Source: Chitinibacter sp. SCUT-21 (GTDB taxonomy: Bacteria; Pseudomonadota; Gammaproteobacteria; Burkholderiales; Chitinibacteraceae). Taken from it: a stretch of DNA of 64,000 nt. This document shows positions 30,555 through 39,313 of this stretch, piece after piece. The notes beneath the pieces are model-generated. The model saw nothing but the letters and a program-made list of their open reading frames with translations, had not been told where the DNA came from and did not search any database. A program made the position numbers and the translations under genes. The DNA is taken from the NCBI GenBank assembly GCA_041874755.1, contig CP102611.1, positions 3,162,001-3,226,000 of the forward strand, in the 5' to 3' direction. Numbering within the stretch: the first letter of the stretch is position 1; every line of letters starts with the position of its first letter.

Positions 30555-30585
30555 ATAAAAAAGAAGATGCCCTAGGGCATCTTCT
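30555..30585 (-). terminator. Terminator of the Ala-rich protein gene
   Basis: A 24-base perfect palindrome at 30562-30585 (AGAAGATGCCC and its complement) is followed on the minus strand by TTTTTT. It separates the Ala-rich gene from the O-antigen-ligase-like gene. Confidence 0.88.
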
Positions 30586-30610
30586 GATTGGGAATTGAAT
30601 TCAATGGCGC

Positions 30611-31147
30611 TTAATTTTTCGACACAGAGGAACCACCGCCGCCACCTAAAGATGGTGTGCTAGGGAAGCTAAGTACCGGCGCTGGTTGGTTGTTTGCAGC
30701 GGGTGCGGCAGCATCACCGCTGTTATTGGGGCCAGCTGCTGTAGATGCGTTATTTGCAGCTACAACCGCAGTAGCAACGGCTGAATTGGCAGCTTCGGCA
30801 GAGACACCAGCCGCCTGCAGGCCCGCTTTTACGTCGGCTTCGGGCGCTTTCGCCGCAACCATTGCTGCTGCTACAGCTTGAGGGGCAACGCCAGCTTTAG
30901 CCAAAGCAGCGGTTACGGTAGTGGCAGGTAAACCAGCAGCAACCATCGCCGATGCTACGCTTTCAGCAGATACACCAGCAGCAAGAGCTTGTGCTGCGAT
31001 TTGTTCTGCAGTCTTGCCAGCTTTCTTTTGAGCCGCGACTTCTTTCGCAACATCAGCTGGTTTCATTGCTTTAGTAAATTCAGCGTTTGCGCTAGTGCTA
31101 ATAACAGCAGCGAAAGCAAAACCAAGTAGAGTTAATTTAAAATTCAT
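30611..31147 (-). CDS. Secreted Ala-rich protein of six 14-residue repeats
   Basis: A 178-residue protein with a clean signal peptide (cleavage after SANA, near residue 22). The mature part has a lysine-containing start (about 23-50), then six contiguous repeats of exactly 14 residues (about 47-130), such as AESVASAMVAAGLP and PQAVAAAMVAAKAP, each ending in an AG-V-[SAP] turn. The pattern suggests a stack of short helices. The tail is Pro/Asn-rich and finishes with a Gly run and SSVSKN. I do not recognise a family. It has its own promoter and terminator at the edge of the polysaccharide locus, so a matrix or surface role is plausible but unproven. Confidence 0.8.
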   Translation of the reverse strand: MNFKLTLLGFAFAAVISTSANAEFTKAMKPADVAKEVAAQKKAGKTAEQIAAQALAAGVSAESVASAMVAAGLPATTVTAALAKAGVAPQAVAAAMVAAKAPEADVKAGLQAAGVSAEAANSAVATAVVAANNASTAAGPNNSGDAAAPAANNQPAPVLSFPSTPSLGGGGGSSVSKN

Positions 31148-31189
31148 GGGAGGTCACCTTGTTAGGGGGTGGCGGATACAGTTACCGCG

Positions 31190-31218
31190 AGGTTAGTGAG
31201 CTAGGCCACAGCTGTCAA
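31190..31218 (-). promoter_or_regulatory. Promoter of the Ala-rich protein gene
   Basis: On the minus strand, a consensus -35 TTGACA (31218-31213), a 17-base spacer and a weaker -10 TAACCT (31195-31190) lie about 45-70 bases before the ATG. Confidence 0.6.
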
Positions 31219-31376
31219 CAAAGAATCGACGAAATGCAGCTGATTTATGAAGTTTTTTCATAATTGAAACAACTTGAGTGCAAGCAGGAGTAAACATTAG
31301 TAGATGCTACAAAAGGTAAGGCTAATATATTGATATTCAAATGTTTATTGAATCAATTGAGAATGCTTCTTGCGAT

Positions 31377-31404
31377 TTGTGTTTTGTCATAAAAAAGCTA
31401 TAAT
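31377..31404 (+). promoter_or_regulatory. Candidate promoter of the polysaccharide operon
   Basis: A perfect -10 TATAAT (31399-31404) is preceded at 16 bases by TTGTGT (31377-31382). Transcription would start near 31411, giving a leader of about 130 bases before the first gene. Confidence 0.6.
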
Positions 31405-31425
31405 GCCTTGGTATTATTGCTGTAT

Positions 31426-31465
31426 GTAAGTATTATTATACAATGCTTACGTTTTGTTTTTTTTC
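31426..31465 (+). terminator. Terminator-like hairpin (attenuator candidate) in operon leader
   Basis: GTAAGTATT (31426-31434) pairs with AATGCTTAC (31442-31450; one G-U) and is followed by GTTTTGTTTTTTTT. It lies downstream of the candidate promoter and about 80 bases before the first gene, so it could prematurely end operon transcription unless overcome by an antiterminator. Confidence 0.55.
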
Positions 31466-31542
31466 TTGTATGTATTTTGTAATGGCAAATTAAGTCTTCT
31501 CTGTCTGCCGAGCACTTACCCCTAGCCCCCAATATTAAATCT

Positions 31543-32898
31543 ATGCGAAAAAGCACCACCCGCCACGGCACTACAATTGTGAGTAAACTAATTCTGCTGG
31601 CCGACATGCTGGTAGTTTGGATAGCTGCTTATGGTGCAGCCCATTGGCGCTTTGGTGGCGCGAGTTTGGATAATCAATATGCCACTTTGGTGTTGGCAAC
31701 CAGCTTGATTATGGCGGGTGTTTCATCGGCGGTGTACCAATCATTCCGTGGCGGTAGCTGGCTGGCCGTGTTGGCGCGAGTCAAAATCTGCTGGTTTACT
31801 GTATCGGTATTGCTGATGGCGTGGCTGGTGTTTTCAAAAACCGCTGATGATTATTCGCGAGTATTTATAGCTAGCTGGATGGGCTTGATTTTGCTCGGTT
31901 TATTAATCGAGCGCAGCCTGTTTATGATCTTGCTGCGCTATTTAAGCAAAAAGGGCTACCGCACGCGCGATGTGTTACTGGTTGGCACTGGCCCAATGAG
32001 TAAGGCGCTGAGTGATCGCGTGCGCTTATCGGCTTGGAGTGGCTATCGCATTCACCAGATTGTAGATGCGCACGAACTGGGTCAAGTGGAAGATCTAGCC
32101 GATCATTACGATTTTGATGAGGTGTGGATTAACTTGGCGATGCAAGATACCGAGCTAATCCCCAAGGTACTGCACGCTTTGCGCCATAGTGCCGCTGATA
32201 TCCGCGTAGTGCCCGATATGCTGACATACCGAATTATCAACCACGGCATCACCTTTATTATGGGCGTGCCGATGTTGGATATTTCGGCATCATCGCTGGG
32301 TGGTATTAACAAAATTGTGAAGCTGATAGAAGACTATGTGCTGGCCAGCCTAATTTTATTGCTAATCAGCCCAATCATGATTGGTATTGCCATTGCAGTA
32401 AAAGTAACTTCGCCCGGCCCTGTGTTTTTTAAGCAGCGCCGCCACGGCTGGGGTGGGGAAGAGATTACGGTGTATAAATTTCGCAGTATGAAAGTACACC
32501 AAGAAAACGATGGCCAAGTTAGCCAAGCCACCAAAGGCGATAGCCGCATTACGCCATTGGGCGCATTTTTGCGCCGCACCAGCCTCGATGAATTGCCGCA
32601 GTTTATTAATGTACTGCAAGGCCGTATGAGCATCGTAGGCCCGCGCCCGCATGCGGTGCAGCACAACCACCATTACAAAGAGCTAATCCCCCGCTATATG
32701 CTGCGCCATAAAATGAAGCCTGGCATTACCGGCTGGGCGCAAGTAAATGGACTGCGCGGCGAAACCGATACGCTGGATAAAATGGAAGCACGGGTAGATT
32801 ATGATCTGCATTATCTAGAGCATTGGTCACTATTCCTCGATTTGAAAATTGTGTTTTTTACAATATTCAAAGGTTTTATTAATAAAAACGCATATTAA
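31543..32898 (+). CDS. Undecaprenyl-phosphate glucose phosphotransferase (WcaJ-type)
   Basis: A 451-residue polyprenyl-phosphate sugar-1-phosphate transferase that would start each repeat unit on the lipid carrier at the inner membrane. Four N-terminal hydrophobic helices (about 15-125) and a nucleotide-binding-like middle (VLLVGTGPMSKAL) precede a fifth membrane segment (about 270-290) and the C-terminal catalytic domain with SPGPVFFKQRRHG, YKFRSM and SIVGPRPHAVQHN. This architecture is that of WcaJ/EpsB enzymes, usually glucose-specific. No Shine-Dalgarno sequence is visible before the ATG; the preceding bases are C-rich. First gene of the plus-strand operon. Confidence 0.93.
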   Translation: MRKSTTRHGTTIVSKLILLADMLVVWIAAYGAAHWRFGGASLDNQYATLVLATSLIMAGVSSAVYQSFRGGSWLAVLARVKICWFTVSVLLMAWLVFSKTADDYSRVFIASWMGLILLGLLIERSLFMILLRYLSKKGYRTRDVLLVGTGPMSKALSDRVRLSAWSGYRIHQIVDAHELGQVEDLADHYDFDEVWINLAMQDTELIPKVLHALRHSAADIRVVPDMLTYRIINHGITFIMGVPMLDISASSLGGINKIVKLIEDYVLASLILLLISPIMIGIAIAVKVTSPGPVFFKQRRHGWGGEEITVYKFRSMKVHQENDGQVSQATKGDSRITPLGAFLRRTSLDELPQFINVLQGRMSIVGPRPHAVQHNHHYKELIPRYMLRHKMKPGITGWAQVNGLRGETDTLDKMEARVDYDLHYLEHWSLFLDLKIVFFTIFKGFINKNAY

Positions 32899-33007
32899 TA
32901 ATTGATTAATTAGTAAGTGCTAAATTGAATGCCGTGCATCATTTAGAAACACAAAATCGATAAATAATGTGTTAGATTTCGCAAAAATAAATAGGTAAAG
33001 ATTACGC

Positions 33008-33973
33008 ATGAATAAAGACAGCAAAATTTATGTGGCAGGCCATCGTGGCATGGTGGGTGGGGCGATTGTGCGCGAACTGCAAGCCCAAGGCTTTAGCAAT
33101 ATCATTGGCCGCACCCATGCCGAGCTAGACCTAACTAGCCAAGTCGATGTGAATGAATTTTTTGCCGCCGAAAAGCCTGACTATGTATTTTTAGCCGCCG
33201 CCAAAGTGGGCGGCATTCATGCAAATAATGTATACCGTGGTGAATTTATCTACCAAAACCTGATGATCCAAAACAACATCATCGACGCCGCTTATCGCAA
33301 TGGCGTGCAACGATTATTGTTTTTGGGTAGCAGCTGCATTTACCCGCGTGATTGCCCGCAGCCAATTAAAGAAGAATATTTGCTCACCGGCCCGCTAGAG
33401 CAAACCAACCAGCCGTATGCGTTGGCCAAGATTGCCGGTATTGAAATGTGCTGGAGCTATAACCGCCAATACGGCACCCAATACATGGCGGTGATGCCGA
33501 CAAATCTATACGGCCCGGGCGATAATTATCACCCAGAAAACAGCCATGTGATCCCCGCGCTATTACGCCGCGCGCATGAATACAAGCTAGCGGGTAAAAC
33601 CGAATTTGATGTATGGGGCACCGGCACGCCAATGCGCGAATTTTTGTATTGCGAAGACATGGCCGCCGCTTGCGTGCATGTGATGAATTTGGACGACGCC
33701 ACCTACGGCCAGCTACTAAACGATAAAAACCCGCCACTGATCAACATCGGCACCGGTGAAGACATCACCATCGCCCAGTTGGCACAAGCTGTGTGCGATA
33801 CCGTGGGCTTTGAAGGCAAGCTAGTGTTTGACACCAGCAAGCCCGATGGCACACCACGCAAATTGCTAGACGTAAGCCGCCTGCATGCGCTGGGCTGGAA
33901 AGCCAAAATGCCGTTTGCCGAAGGCCTAAAAAAAGCCTACCAAACCGCGCCGTTTTACCCCCGTAATCAGTAA
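33008..33973 (+). CDS. fcl: GDP-L-fucose synthase
   Basis: A 321-residue NADPH-dependent epimerase/reductase turning GDP-4-keto-6-deoxymannose into GDP-L-fucose. The Rossmann motif [10 protein letters not shown] is at 11-20; the active site comprises Ser108-Ser109-Cys110 region (GSSCIYP) and Tyr137-x3-Lys141 (YALAK). Length matches E. coli Fcl (321). It works directly with the next gene, gmd; here fcl precedes gmd, the reverse of the colanic-acid order in E. coli. Confidence 0.96.
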   Translation: MNKDSKIYVAGHRGMVGGAIVRELQAQGFSNIIGRTHAELDLTSQVDVNEFFAAEKPDYVFLAAAKVGGIHANNVYRGEFIYQNLMIQNNIIDAAYRNGVQRLLFLGSSCIYPRDCPQPIKEEYLLTGPLEQTNQPYALAKIAGIEMCWSYNRQYGTQYMAVMPTNLYGPGDNYHPENSHVIPALLRRAHEYKLAGKTEFDVWGTGTPMREFLYCEDMAAACVHVMNLDDATYGQLLNDKNPPLINIGTGEDITIAQLAQAVCDTVGFEGKLVFDTSKPDGTPRKLLDVSRLHALGWKAKMPFAEGLKKAYQTAPFYPRNQ

Positions 33974-34045
33974 TACCCATTGGTAGTATTGGTCTTAAAG
34001 TCAGACAAAATAATTAACACAACGATATACATACAAGGAAACAGA

Positions 34046-35173
34046 ATGACCCAAGCTAAAGTCGCCCTGATCACTGGTGTAACCGGCCAAGATGGCTCTT
34101 ACCTCGCTGAATTTTTGCTGGAAAAAGGCTATATCGTGCACGGCATCAAACGCCGCGCATCTTCATTCAACACCCAGCGCGTAGACCACATCTACCAAGA
34201 CCCACACATCGAAAACAGCCGCTTTAAGCTGCACTATGGCGACCTAAGCGATTCATCGAATCTGACCCGCATTATTAAAGAAGTGCAGCCAGATGAAATC
34301 TACAACCTGGGCGCGCAATCACACGTAGCGGTAAGCTTTGAATCGCCAGAATACACCGCCGATGTAGATGCCATGGGCACGCTGCGCCTGCTGGAAGCGA
34401 TCCGATTTTTGGGCCTAGAAAAGAAAACCCGTTTCTACCAAGCATCGACTTCCGAGCTGTATGGCCTGGTGCAGGAAATCCCGCAAAAAGAAACCACGCC
34501 ATTCCACCCACGCAGCCCGTATGCAGTGGCCAAGATGTACGCCTACTGGATTACCGTAAACTACCGCGAGGCGTATGGCATGTATGCGTGTAACGGCATC
34601 TTGTTCAACCACGAAAGCCCACGCCGTGGCGAAACATTTGTAACCCGCAAAATCACCCGTGGCCTGGCCAATATCGCCCAAGGCCTGGAGCAGTGCCTGT
34701 ATATGGGGAATATGGATGCGCTGCGCGACTGGGGCCACGCCAAAGATTACGTGCGCATGCAATGGATGATGTTGCAGCAAGACCAACCAGATGATTTCGT
34801 GATTGCCACCGGCGTGCAATACAGCGTCCGCCAGTTTATCCAGTGGAGTGCCGAACATCTGGGCATAGAGCTGGAATTTAGCGGCAGCGGCGTAGACGAA
34901 ATCGCCACCGTGAAAAGCATCACCGGCGACAACGCCCCAGCATTGAAAGTGGGTGATGTAATTGTACGCGTGGACCCCCGCTATTTCCGCCCGGCCGAAG
35001 TAGAGACGCTATTGGGTGATCCAAGCAAAGCCAAAGCCAAATTAGGCTGGACGCCAGAAATCACAGTGCAAGAAATGTGCGCGGAAATGGTGGCGCATGA
35101 TTTGCAGGTAGCGAAACAACATGCGCTGTTAACTGAGCATGGGTTTGATGTATCGGTGAGTTCAGAGCGGTAA
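34046..35173 (+). CDS. gmd: GDP-mannose 4,6-dehydratase
   Basis: A 375-residue enzyme converting GDP-D-mannose to GDP-4-keto-6-deoxy-D-mannose. NADP-binding [10 protein letters not shown] is at 11-20, catalytic Thr135/Glu137 lie in STSELYG, and Tyr159-x3-Lys163 completes the SDR site. ATG 34046 follows AAGGAAAC; the open frame upstream to 33980 is not used by the family. Substrate is supplied by manC and manB further down the operon. Codon use and composition match the housekeeping part of the window, unlike the following genes. Confidence 0.97.
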   Translation: MTQAKVALITGVTGQDGSYLAEFLLEKGYIVHGIKRRASSFNTQRVDHIYQDPHIENSRFKLHYGDLSDSSNLTRIIKEVQPDEIYNLGAQSHVAVSFESPEYTADVDAMGTLRLLEAIRFLGLEKKTRFYQASTSELYGLVQEIPQKETTPFHPRSPYAVAKMYAYWITVNYREAYGMYACNGILFNHESPRRGETFVTRKITRGLANIAQGLEQCLYMGNMDALRDWGHAKDYVRMQWMMLQQDQPDDFVIATGVQYSVRQFIQWSAEHLGIELEFSGSGVDEIATVKSITGDNAPALKVGDVIVRVDPRYFRPAEVETLLGDPSKAKAKLGWTPEITVQEMCAEMVAHDLQVAKQHALLTEHGFDVSVSSER

Positions 35174-35401
35174 GTAACAAAACTCAATTTTATATAAGTA
35201 CCTAGCAGCCTTGCGTCGATAGCAGTAAATTCAATGCAGGGCTGAGTTTTTAATATAATTAACTTGTGTATTTTATTTTGTGTTTAATATAATTTAATCT
35301 TTATGGTTTGAGTATTTATTGTTTTATTTCTCCGGTTTCTGGTTTGATTTTATTTAAATTGTGACTAAAATATTATAGGTATAGGAGTTAATCACCAAGC
35401 A
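35174..35401. other. AT-rich gap between gmd and flippase gene
   Basis: No gene. AAAACTCA (35179-35186) and TGAGTTTT (35243-35250) form a distant inverted repeat followed by T's, a weak terminator or processing structure. Base composition changes here from moderate GC to strongly AT-rich and stays so to about 40570. Confidence 0.45.
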
Positions 35402-36646
35402 ATGCAATTGGTCAAAAATAATAAAATTTGGAGTAAATTTACTCGAGAGCACTTTTTGTGGGTAGGTATAAATCAAATACTCTGTCGTGCTTTAGTCGCG
35501 TTTAAATTCTTATACTTCGCTACTGTGTTTGGTCCGGCCGCAATCGGTTTGGTTGGTGTTGGCTTAATGGCATTGGCAATAGTGGAATCACTTACTGATA
35601 CTGGTTTGCCTCAGGCTGTTGTACAGGCTCCGCAGCACCCAAATCGAAGTGCACTATCAGCGGTTTGGCTGATCCAGTCAATTCGTGGTTTGGGTCTATC
35701 AATTTTATTATTTTTGGCAGCTAGCCCACTTGAGCAATTTTTTAATATTGATGGATCAGCAGAAGTTTTGGCATCTATCGCATTTTGCCCTCTTTTGCGA
35801 AATTCCCTGTCAATTAATTATTATTTGCAACAAAGAAATAGAAATTTCAGATATTTAGCTTTCACTGAAGTGTCGTGTTTAATTCTCGATTTGGGCGTGA
35901 CCTTGTTTTTTTATAGCAGAAATCATGGTGTTTTATCTTTGATTTATGGGAATGTTGCAGCTGATGCTTTACGTTTTACTGTTTCATGGATGCAGCCTTT
36001 TTTGATAAAAAAACCAGACTGGAATGATGTTCGTAAGTTAAAGGGTTTTGGGAATTGGATCTGGATTAACTCAATAATTATTACAATAATTAACCAGTTT
36101 GATAAGGTCGTTGTGGCGAAAATGTTAGGGGCTACATCTTTTGGCTCGTATCAAATGGCGAGTAAAGTTAGTCAAATGGCATTTGTCGATGTCGCATCGA
36201 TGTTCGCCCAGTATTTATTCCCTACTCTGGCTAGATTGTACAGTACTGATCCGCGCTCTGCATATTTAGTATTTCGTAAAATAATAATTATATTACTAGT
36301 TTTCTTTTTTAGCTCTGCAGTATTAATTTATTTAAGTATTGAAAATGATTTGCTTTTTTTCTTGCCATATAATTGGATTGTAGTGTTGCCTATTGTGGCT
36401 TTACTTTTACCTGTTATGGTGATGGCGGCAACAAATGGTGTTTTATCTTCATACTTGCGGGCTATTGGACGGCCAAGAGTGGTTACCATGGCTACATTAT
36501 TTCAGGGTTTTGTTTGTATTCCACTTGTTTTTTATTTGATTAAAGATCACGGAGTTAATGGAGTAATACTAGGCAATACAATAGGAATGCTTTGTTCCCT
36601 TTTTTACATGCTCCGTGGTGTTTTTGAAATCAGAAAGGTTTCATAG
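35402..36646 (+). CDS. Polysaccharide flippase (Wzx-like, MOP superfamily)
   Basis: A 414-residue inner-membrane protein with about 12 helices, expected to flip the lipid-linked repeat unit to the periplasmic face. The N-terminal half shows the family pattern FLYFATVFGPAAIGLVGVG and ESLTDTGLPQAVVQ, similar to WzxC/lipopolysaccharide biosynthesis proteins; the middle has GATSFGSYQMASKV. A GGAG lies 14 bases before the ATG, longer than ideal. AT-rich, as is common for serotype-specific genes. Next gene starts 4 bases after its stop. Confidence 0.88.
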   Translation: MQLVKNNKIWSKFTREHFLWVGINQILCRALVAFKFLYFATVFGPAAIGLVGVGLMALAIVESLTDTGLPQAVVQAPQHPNRSALSAVWLIQSIRGLGLSILLFLAASPLEQFFNIDGSAEVLASIAFCPLLRNSLSINYYLQQRNRNFRYLAFTEVSCLILDLGVTLFFYSRNHGVLSLIYGNVAADALRFTVSWMQPFLIKKPDWNDVRKLKGFGNWIWINSIIITIINQFDKVVVAKMLGATSFGSYQMASKVSQMAFVDVASMFAQYLFPTLARLYSTDPRSAYLVFRKIIIILLVFFFSSAVLIYLSIENDLLFFLPYNWIVVLPIVALLLPVMVMAATNGVLSSYLRAIGRPRVVTMATLFQGFVCIPLVFYLIKDHGVNGVILGNTIGMLCSLFYMLRGVFEIRKVS

Positions 36647-36650
36647 AATT

Positions 36651-37799
36651 ATGGCAAAAATCTTGATCATTGAACCAGAGTTATCTGGACATCATCGAAG
36701 CTATTTAGAGTGGATTGTTGTTGGTGCTATACAAAATGGACATTCAATAGTTATTGGTACGACGCCTTGTGCTGAGAAAATACTTGCCTCAGATCCTATT
36801 TTCAATGGTCTGGAGTATGTGTTACTAGAGTTGCCAAATGGTGCAATGAAGTTTGGTGGTTTTTTAGCGGATGTTCAGAGAGAAATTGCATTTTGGAAAT
36901 GGTCTAAGGATATTTTTAATAAGAGTACAGGTCATACAGTTGTCTTATTACCTTATATTGACTATATGCTTAATGCAATAAGCCTTCTTGGAACTCCGTT
37001 CCAAAAAATTCCATTTTTTGGGATATGCATGCGTGCTACATTTCATCATAAGAAAATGGGTATAAACACACCACATAGCTCTGTTTCAAGAGTAAAAGAG
37101 TTCCTTTTTAAACGTCTAATTAGATTGCCATCACTAATTTCAATTTTTTCAATTGACGAATCCTTACGCCTATACTTTAGCAGTTACAGTATTTTAAATG
37201 TGAATAAAATTGTTTACCTCGCAGATCCATCCGATGCGTCTCCTTCTGAGGATAAACAAATATCTAGATATGCACTCGGATTACCGCTTGATAAAGTTGT
37301 CATTTTAATTTACGGCGCAATTACAGCAAGAAAAGGAGTTTTTGAATTGTTAACATATCTTGAGTTGAGTGGGCGTGATGATATTCATGTGGTTCTTGCA
37401 GGTAAGCAGGATGAAAATGTTCGTTCATATTTAGCAAGTAATTCGAGCCTAAATTCTAAAATTACGCAGATAGATCGAAGAATTGAGAATGCAGAGGAAG
37501 TAGAATTATTTAATGCTTGCGATATTGTTTGGATATGTTATGCGAACCATTACACAATGAGTGGTCAGATGATTAAAGCTGCCCAGTATAATAAATATGT
37601 TGTAACTAAAAATGAAGGGCTTATTGGGTGGATCTGTATGAAACATGATCTTGGCTATGTACTTGACACAATGGAAGTCGAGGATATAAATAAATCAATA
37701 GCTGGATTATCTGTTAGAAAGATAAATAAAACAACAAGCTGGCGAGTAGATCATAGTATTAGTAAAGCAATTCACACTGTTTTTAATGTAATAAATTGA
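36651..37799 (+). CDS. Glycosyltransferase (GT4-like)
   Basis: A 382-residue protein with two Rossmann-type halves. The N-terminus AKILIIEPELSGHHRSYLEW is typical of GT-B transferases that bind a lipid-linked acceptor, and the C-terminal half has VVILIYGAITARKGVFELL and DDIHVVLAGKQDE. The usual E-x7-E donor motif of GT4 is replaced by a less clear region (HYTMSGQMIKAAQYNKYVV), so the family placement is moderate. ATG 36651 (MAKILIIEPE) is chosen over in-frame 36615, which overlaps the flippase gene. Sugar unknown. Confidence 0.75.
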   Translation: MAKILIIEPELSGHHRSYLEWIVVGAIQNGHSIVIGTTPCAEKILASDPIFNGLEYVLLELPNGAMKFGGFLADVQREIAFWKWSKDIFNKSTGHTVVLLPYIDYMLNAISLLGTPFQKIPFFGICMRATFHHKKMGINTPHSSVSRVKEFLFKRLIRLPSLISIFSIDESLRLYFSSYSILNVNKIVYLADPSDASPSEDKQISRYALGLPLDKVVILIYGAITARKGVFELLTYLELSGRDDIHVVLAGKQDENVRSYLASNSSLNSKITQIDRRIENAEEVELFNACDIVWICYANHYTMSGQMIKAAQYNKYVVTKNEGLIGWICMKHDLGYVLDTMEVEDINKSIAGLSVRKINKTTSWRVDHSISKAIHTVFNVIN

Positions 37800-37935
37800 T
37801 ATTCAAGATGTGCTTGGTTTTTTAATTGGGATGTTGGTTTTGAATTTTTTGCGATGTGTTATTTTTTTTAAAAAAAAGATTTTTTGCTGGAATTAACTGG
37901 TTTTTTTGGAGTTTACATTGTGAATGAATTAAATT

Positions 37936-39027
37936 ATGGTGAGTTTTAAAATAAACGATGCGGAAAGTAATGGTGGACGATTAAGCTGGCTCGATTTTTA
38001 TCGCGGAGTAGCAATTTTTCTGGTTGTTTTGGTACATATTGGGCAAAGTTTTAACGCTGATGTATTTCATTACCTTACTGCATGGGGGCAATATGGAGTT
38101 CAGTTATTTTTTTGTATAAGTGTATACACAATTACACTGACTCACCCTGCTGTACGTGGCGTACTTGATAGTAGAAGCCATTTTTCATGGATGTGCAGGC
38201 GAATTTTCAGAATACTTCCATTGTATATACTGGCTGCAATAATTTTTCCTTGCCTTAGGTATTTACTGTATGTATTAAATTTATCATCAACTTCGCCGCC
38301 AACATTGTTTGATATTGGCTTGAATTTTTTTCTTTTAAATAGTTTTTCGGCTTCGGCAATTAATAGTGTCGTTCCAGGAGGTTGGTCGATTTCAATTGAA
38401 TTTCTGGTTTACATGTTAGCACCTGTTATAATTTTCTGTCAAAGAAGGCATATATGGTCTTCGATGTTGGTTCTTGGTTTTGTATTATCTTATGCTTTGT
38501 TTGCTTATACGCTTGGAGTAGGGCTTCGCCCTGAAAATAACTCGTTCTTTTTTTATTGGCCTCCGTTGCAAATTTTGGTTTTTGTAATTATTTTTTACTT
38601 GCAAAACTATATTGTTAGGTTTTTTGTTAGTGACTACATTAAAATTATATTGTTCGCCATTTTTTTTGCATCAACACTTATGTTTGGTGTGGTCGGTGAA
38701 TTAAATCATGCATTAGCTGCTATTTTCTCAGGCGTTGCTTTTGCGTTTTTAATTGATACAAAATCATATGTGCTTCAATGGGTTAATTCTCGTTTTTTTG
38801 ATGTGTTTGTTGTAGTCGGTAGGCTTAGTTATGCGATTTATATATTTCATTTTCTGTATGTCTTGACGACCAGAAAATTGATTAACCCTGACTCATCTTT
38901 GATGTTTTTTCCGCTACTTGTTGGTTGCTTTATTTTTACAGTGCCATTGGCAATACTATCTAAAGTGTATATTGAGACACCTATGATTAAGCTAGGAAAA
39001 AAAATTTCTGCATTAATGTGCCCTTGA
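37936..39027 (+). CDS. Acyltransferase-3 family membrane protein
   Basis: A 363-residue integral membrane protein with about ten helices. The N-terminal signature LSWLDFYRGVAIFLVVLVHI contains the conserved His34 of AT3 acyltransferases, followed by WGQYGVQLFFCISVY and a RIFRILPLYIL segment. Proteins of this type transfer acetyl or other acyl groups to surface sugars at the periplasmic side. It most likely decorates the polymer made by the locus. AT-rich; preceded by a 136-base gap with no feature. Confidence 0.9.
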   Translation: MVSFKINDAESNGGRLSWLDFYRGVAIFLVVLVHIGQSFNADVFHYLTAWGQYGVQLFFCISVYTITLTHPAVRGVLDSRSHFSWMCRRIFRILPLYILAAIIFPCLRYLLYVLNLSSTSPPTLFDIGLNFFLLNSFSASAINSVVPGGWSISIEFLVYMLAPVIIFCQRRHIWSSMLVLGFVLSYALFAYTLGVGLRPENNSFFFYWPPLQILVFVIIFYLQNYIVRFFVSDYIKIILFAIFFASTLMFGVVGELNHALAAIFSGVAFAFLIDTKSYVLQWVNSRFFDVFVVVGRLSYAIYIFHFLYVLTTRKLINPDSSLMFFPLLVGCFIFTVPLAILSKVYIETPMIKLGKKISALMCP

Positions 39028-39313
39028 GTTTATTTTGTATTAGTTTTTATTTGTATGGGTGGTCCTGCGTAACTAGATTTGCATAATTTTGACGAGATTC
39101 TGTGCGAACACCTTGATTTTTCAACATCAAAATGATGTTTACATGATGGAATATTGCAATTTATGTGTGCAGCACTGCTTGGGTTGATTTTTTTATTATG
39201 TAGATAAATTGAGTGGTTAAAGTTTTTTCTGTGTATTTGGCTTGTGCATATTAAATGCGGTTTGTTTTTTATTAAGTTTTCGTCAGGGTTTACATTTGTG
39301 CCTGGGGTTTTTG

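Larger units (their letters stand above)
31148..31542. other. Divergent regulatory region of the polysaccharide locus
   Basis: About 395 bases without a gene. It holds the minus-strand promoter of the Ala-rich gene (31190-31218), a plus-strand promoter candidate (31377-31404) and a terminator-like hairpin in the plus-strand leader (31426-31465). The remainder is AT-rich with no repeat I can support. Confidence 0.7.

Noticed and set aside
37860..37890. T-run and A-run hairpin after the glycosyltransferase
   Set aside because: A pure A/T pairing without a GC stem is expected by chance in this AT-rich block and is not a convincing terminator.
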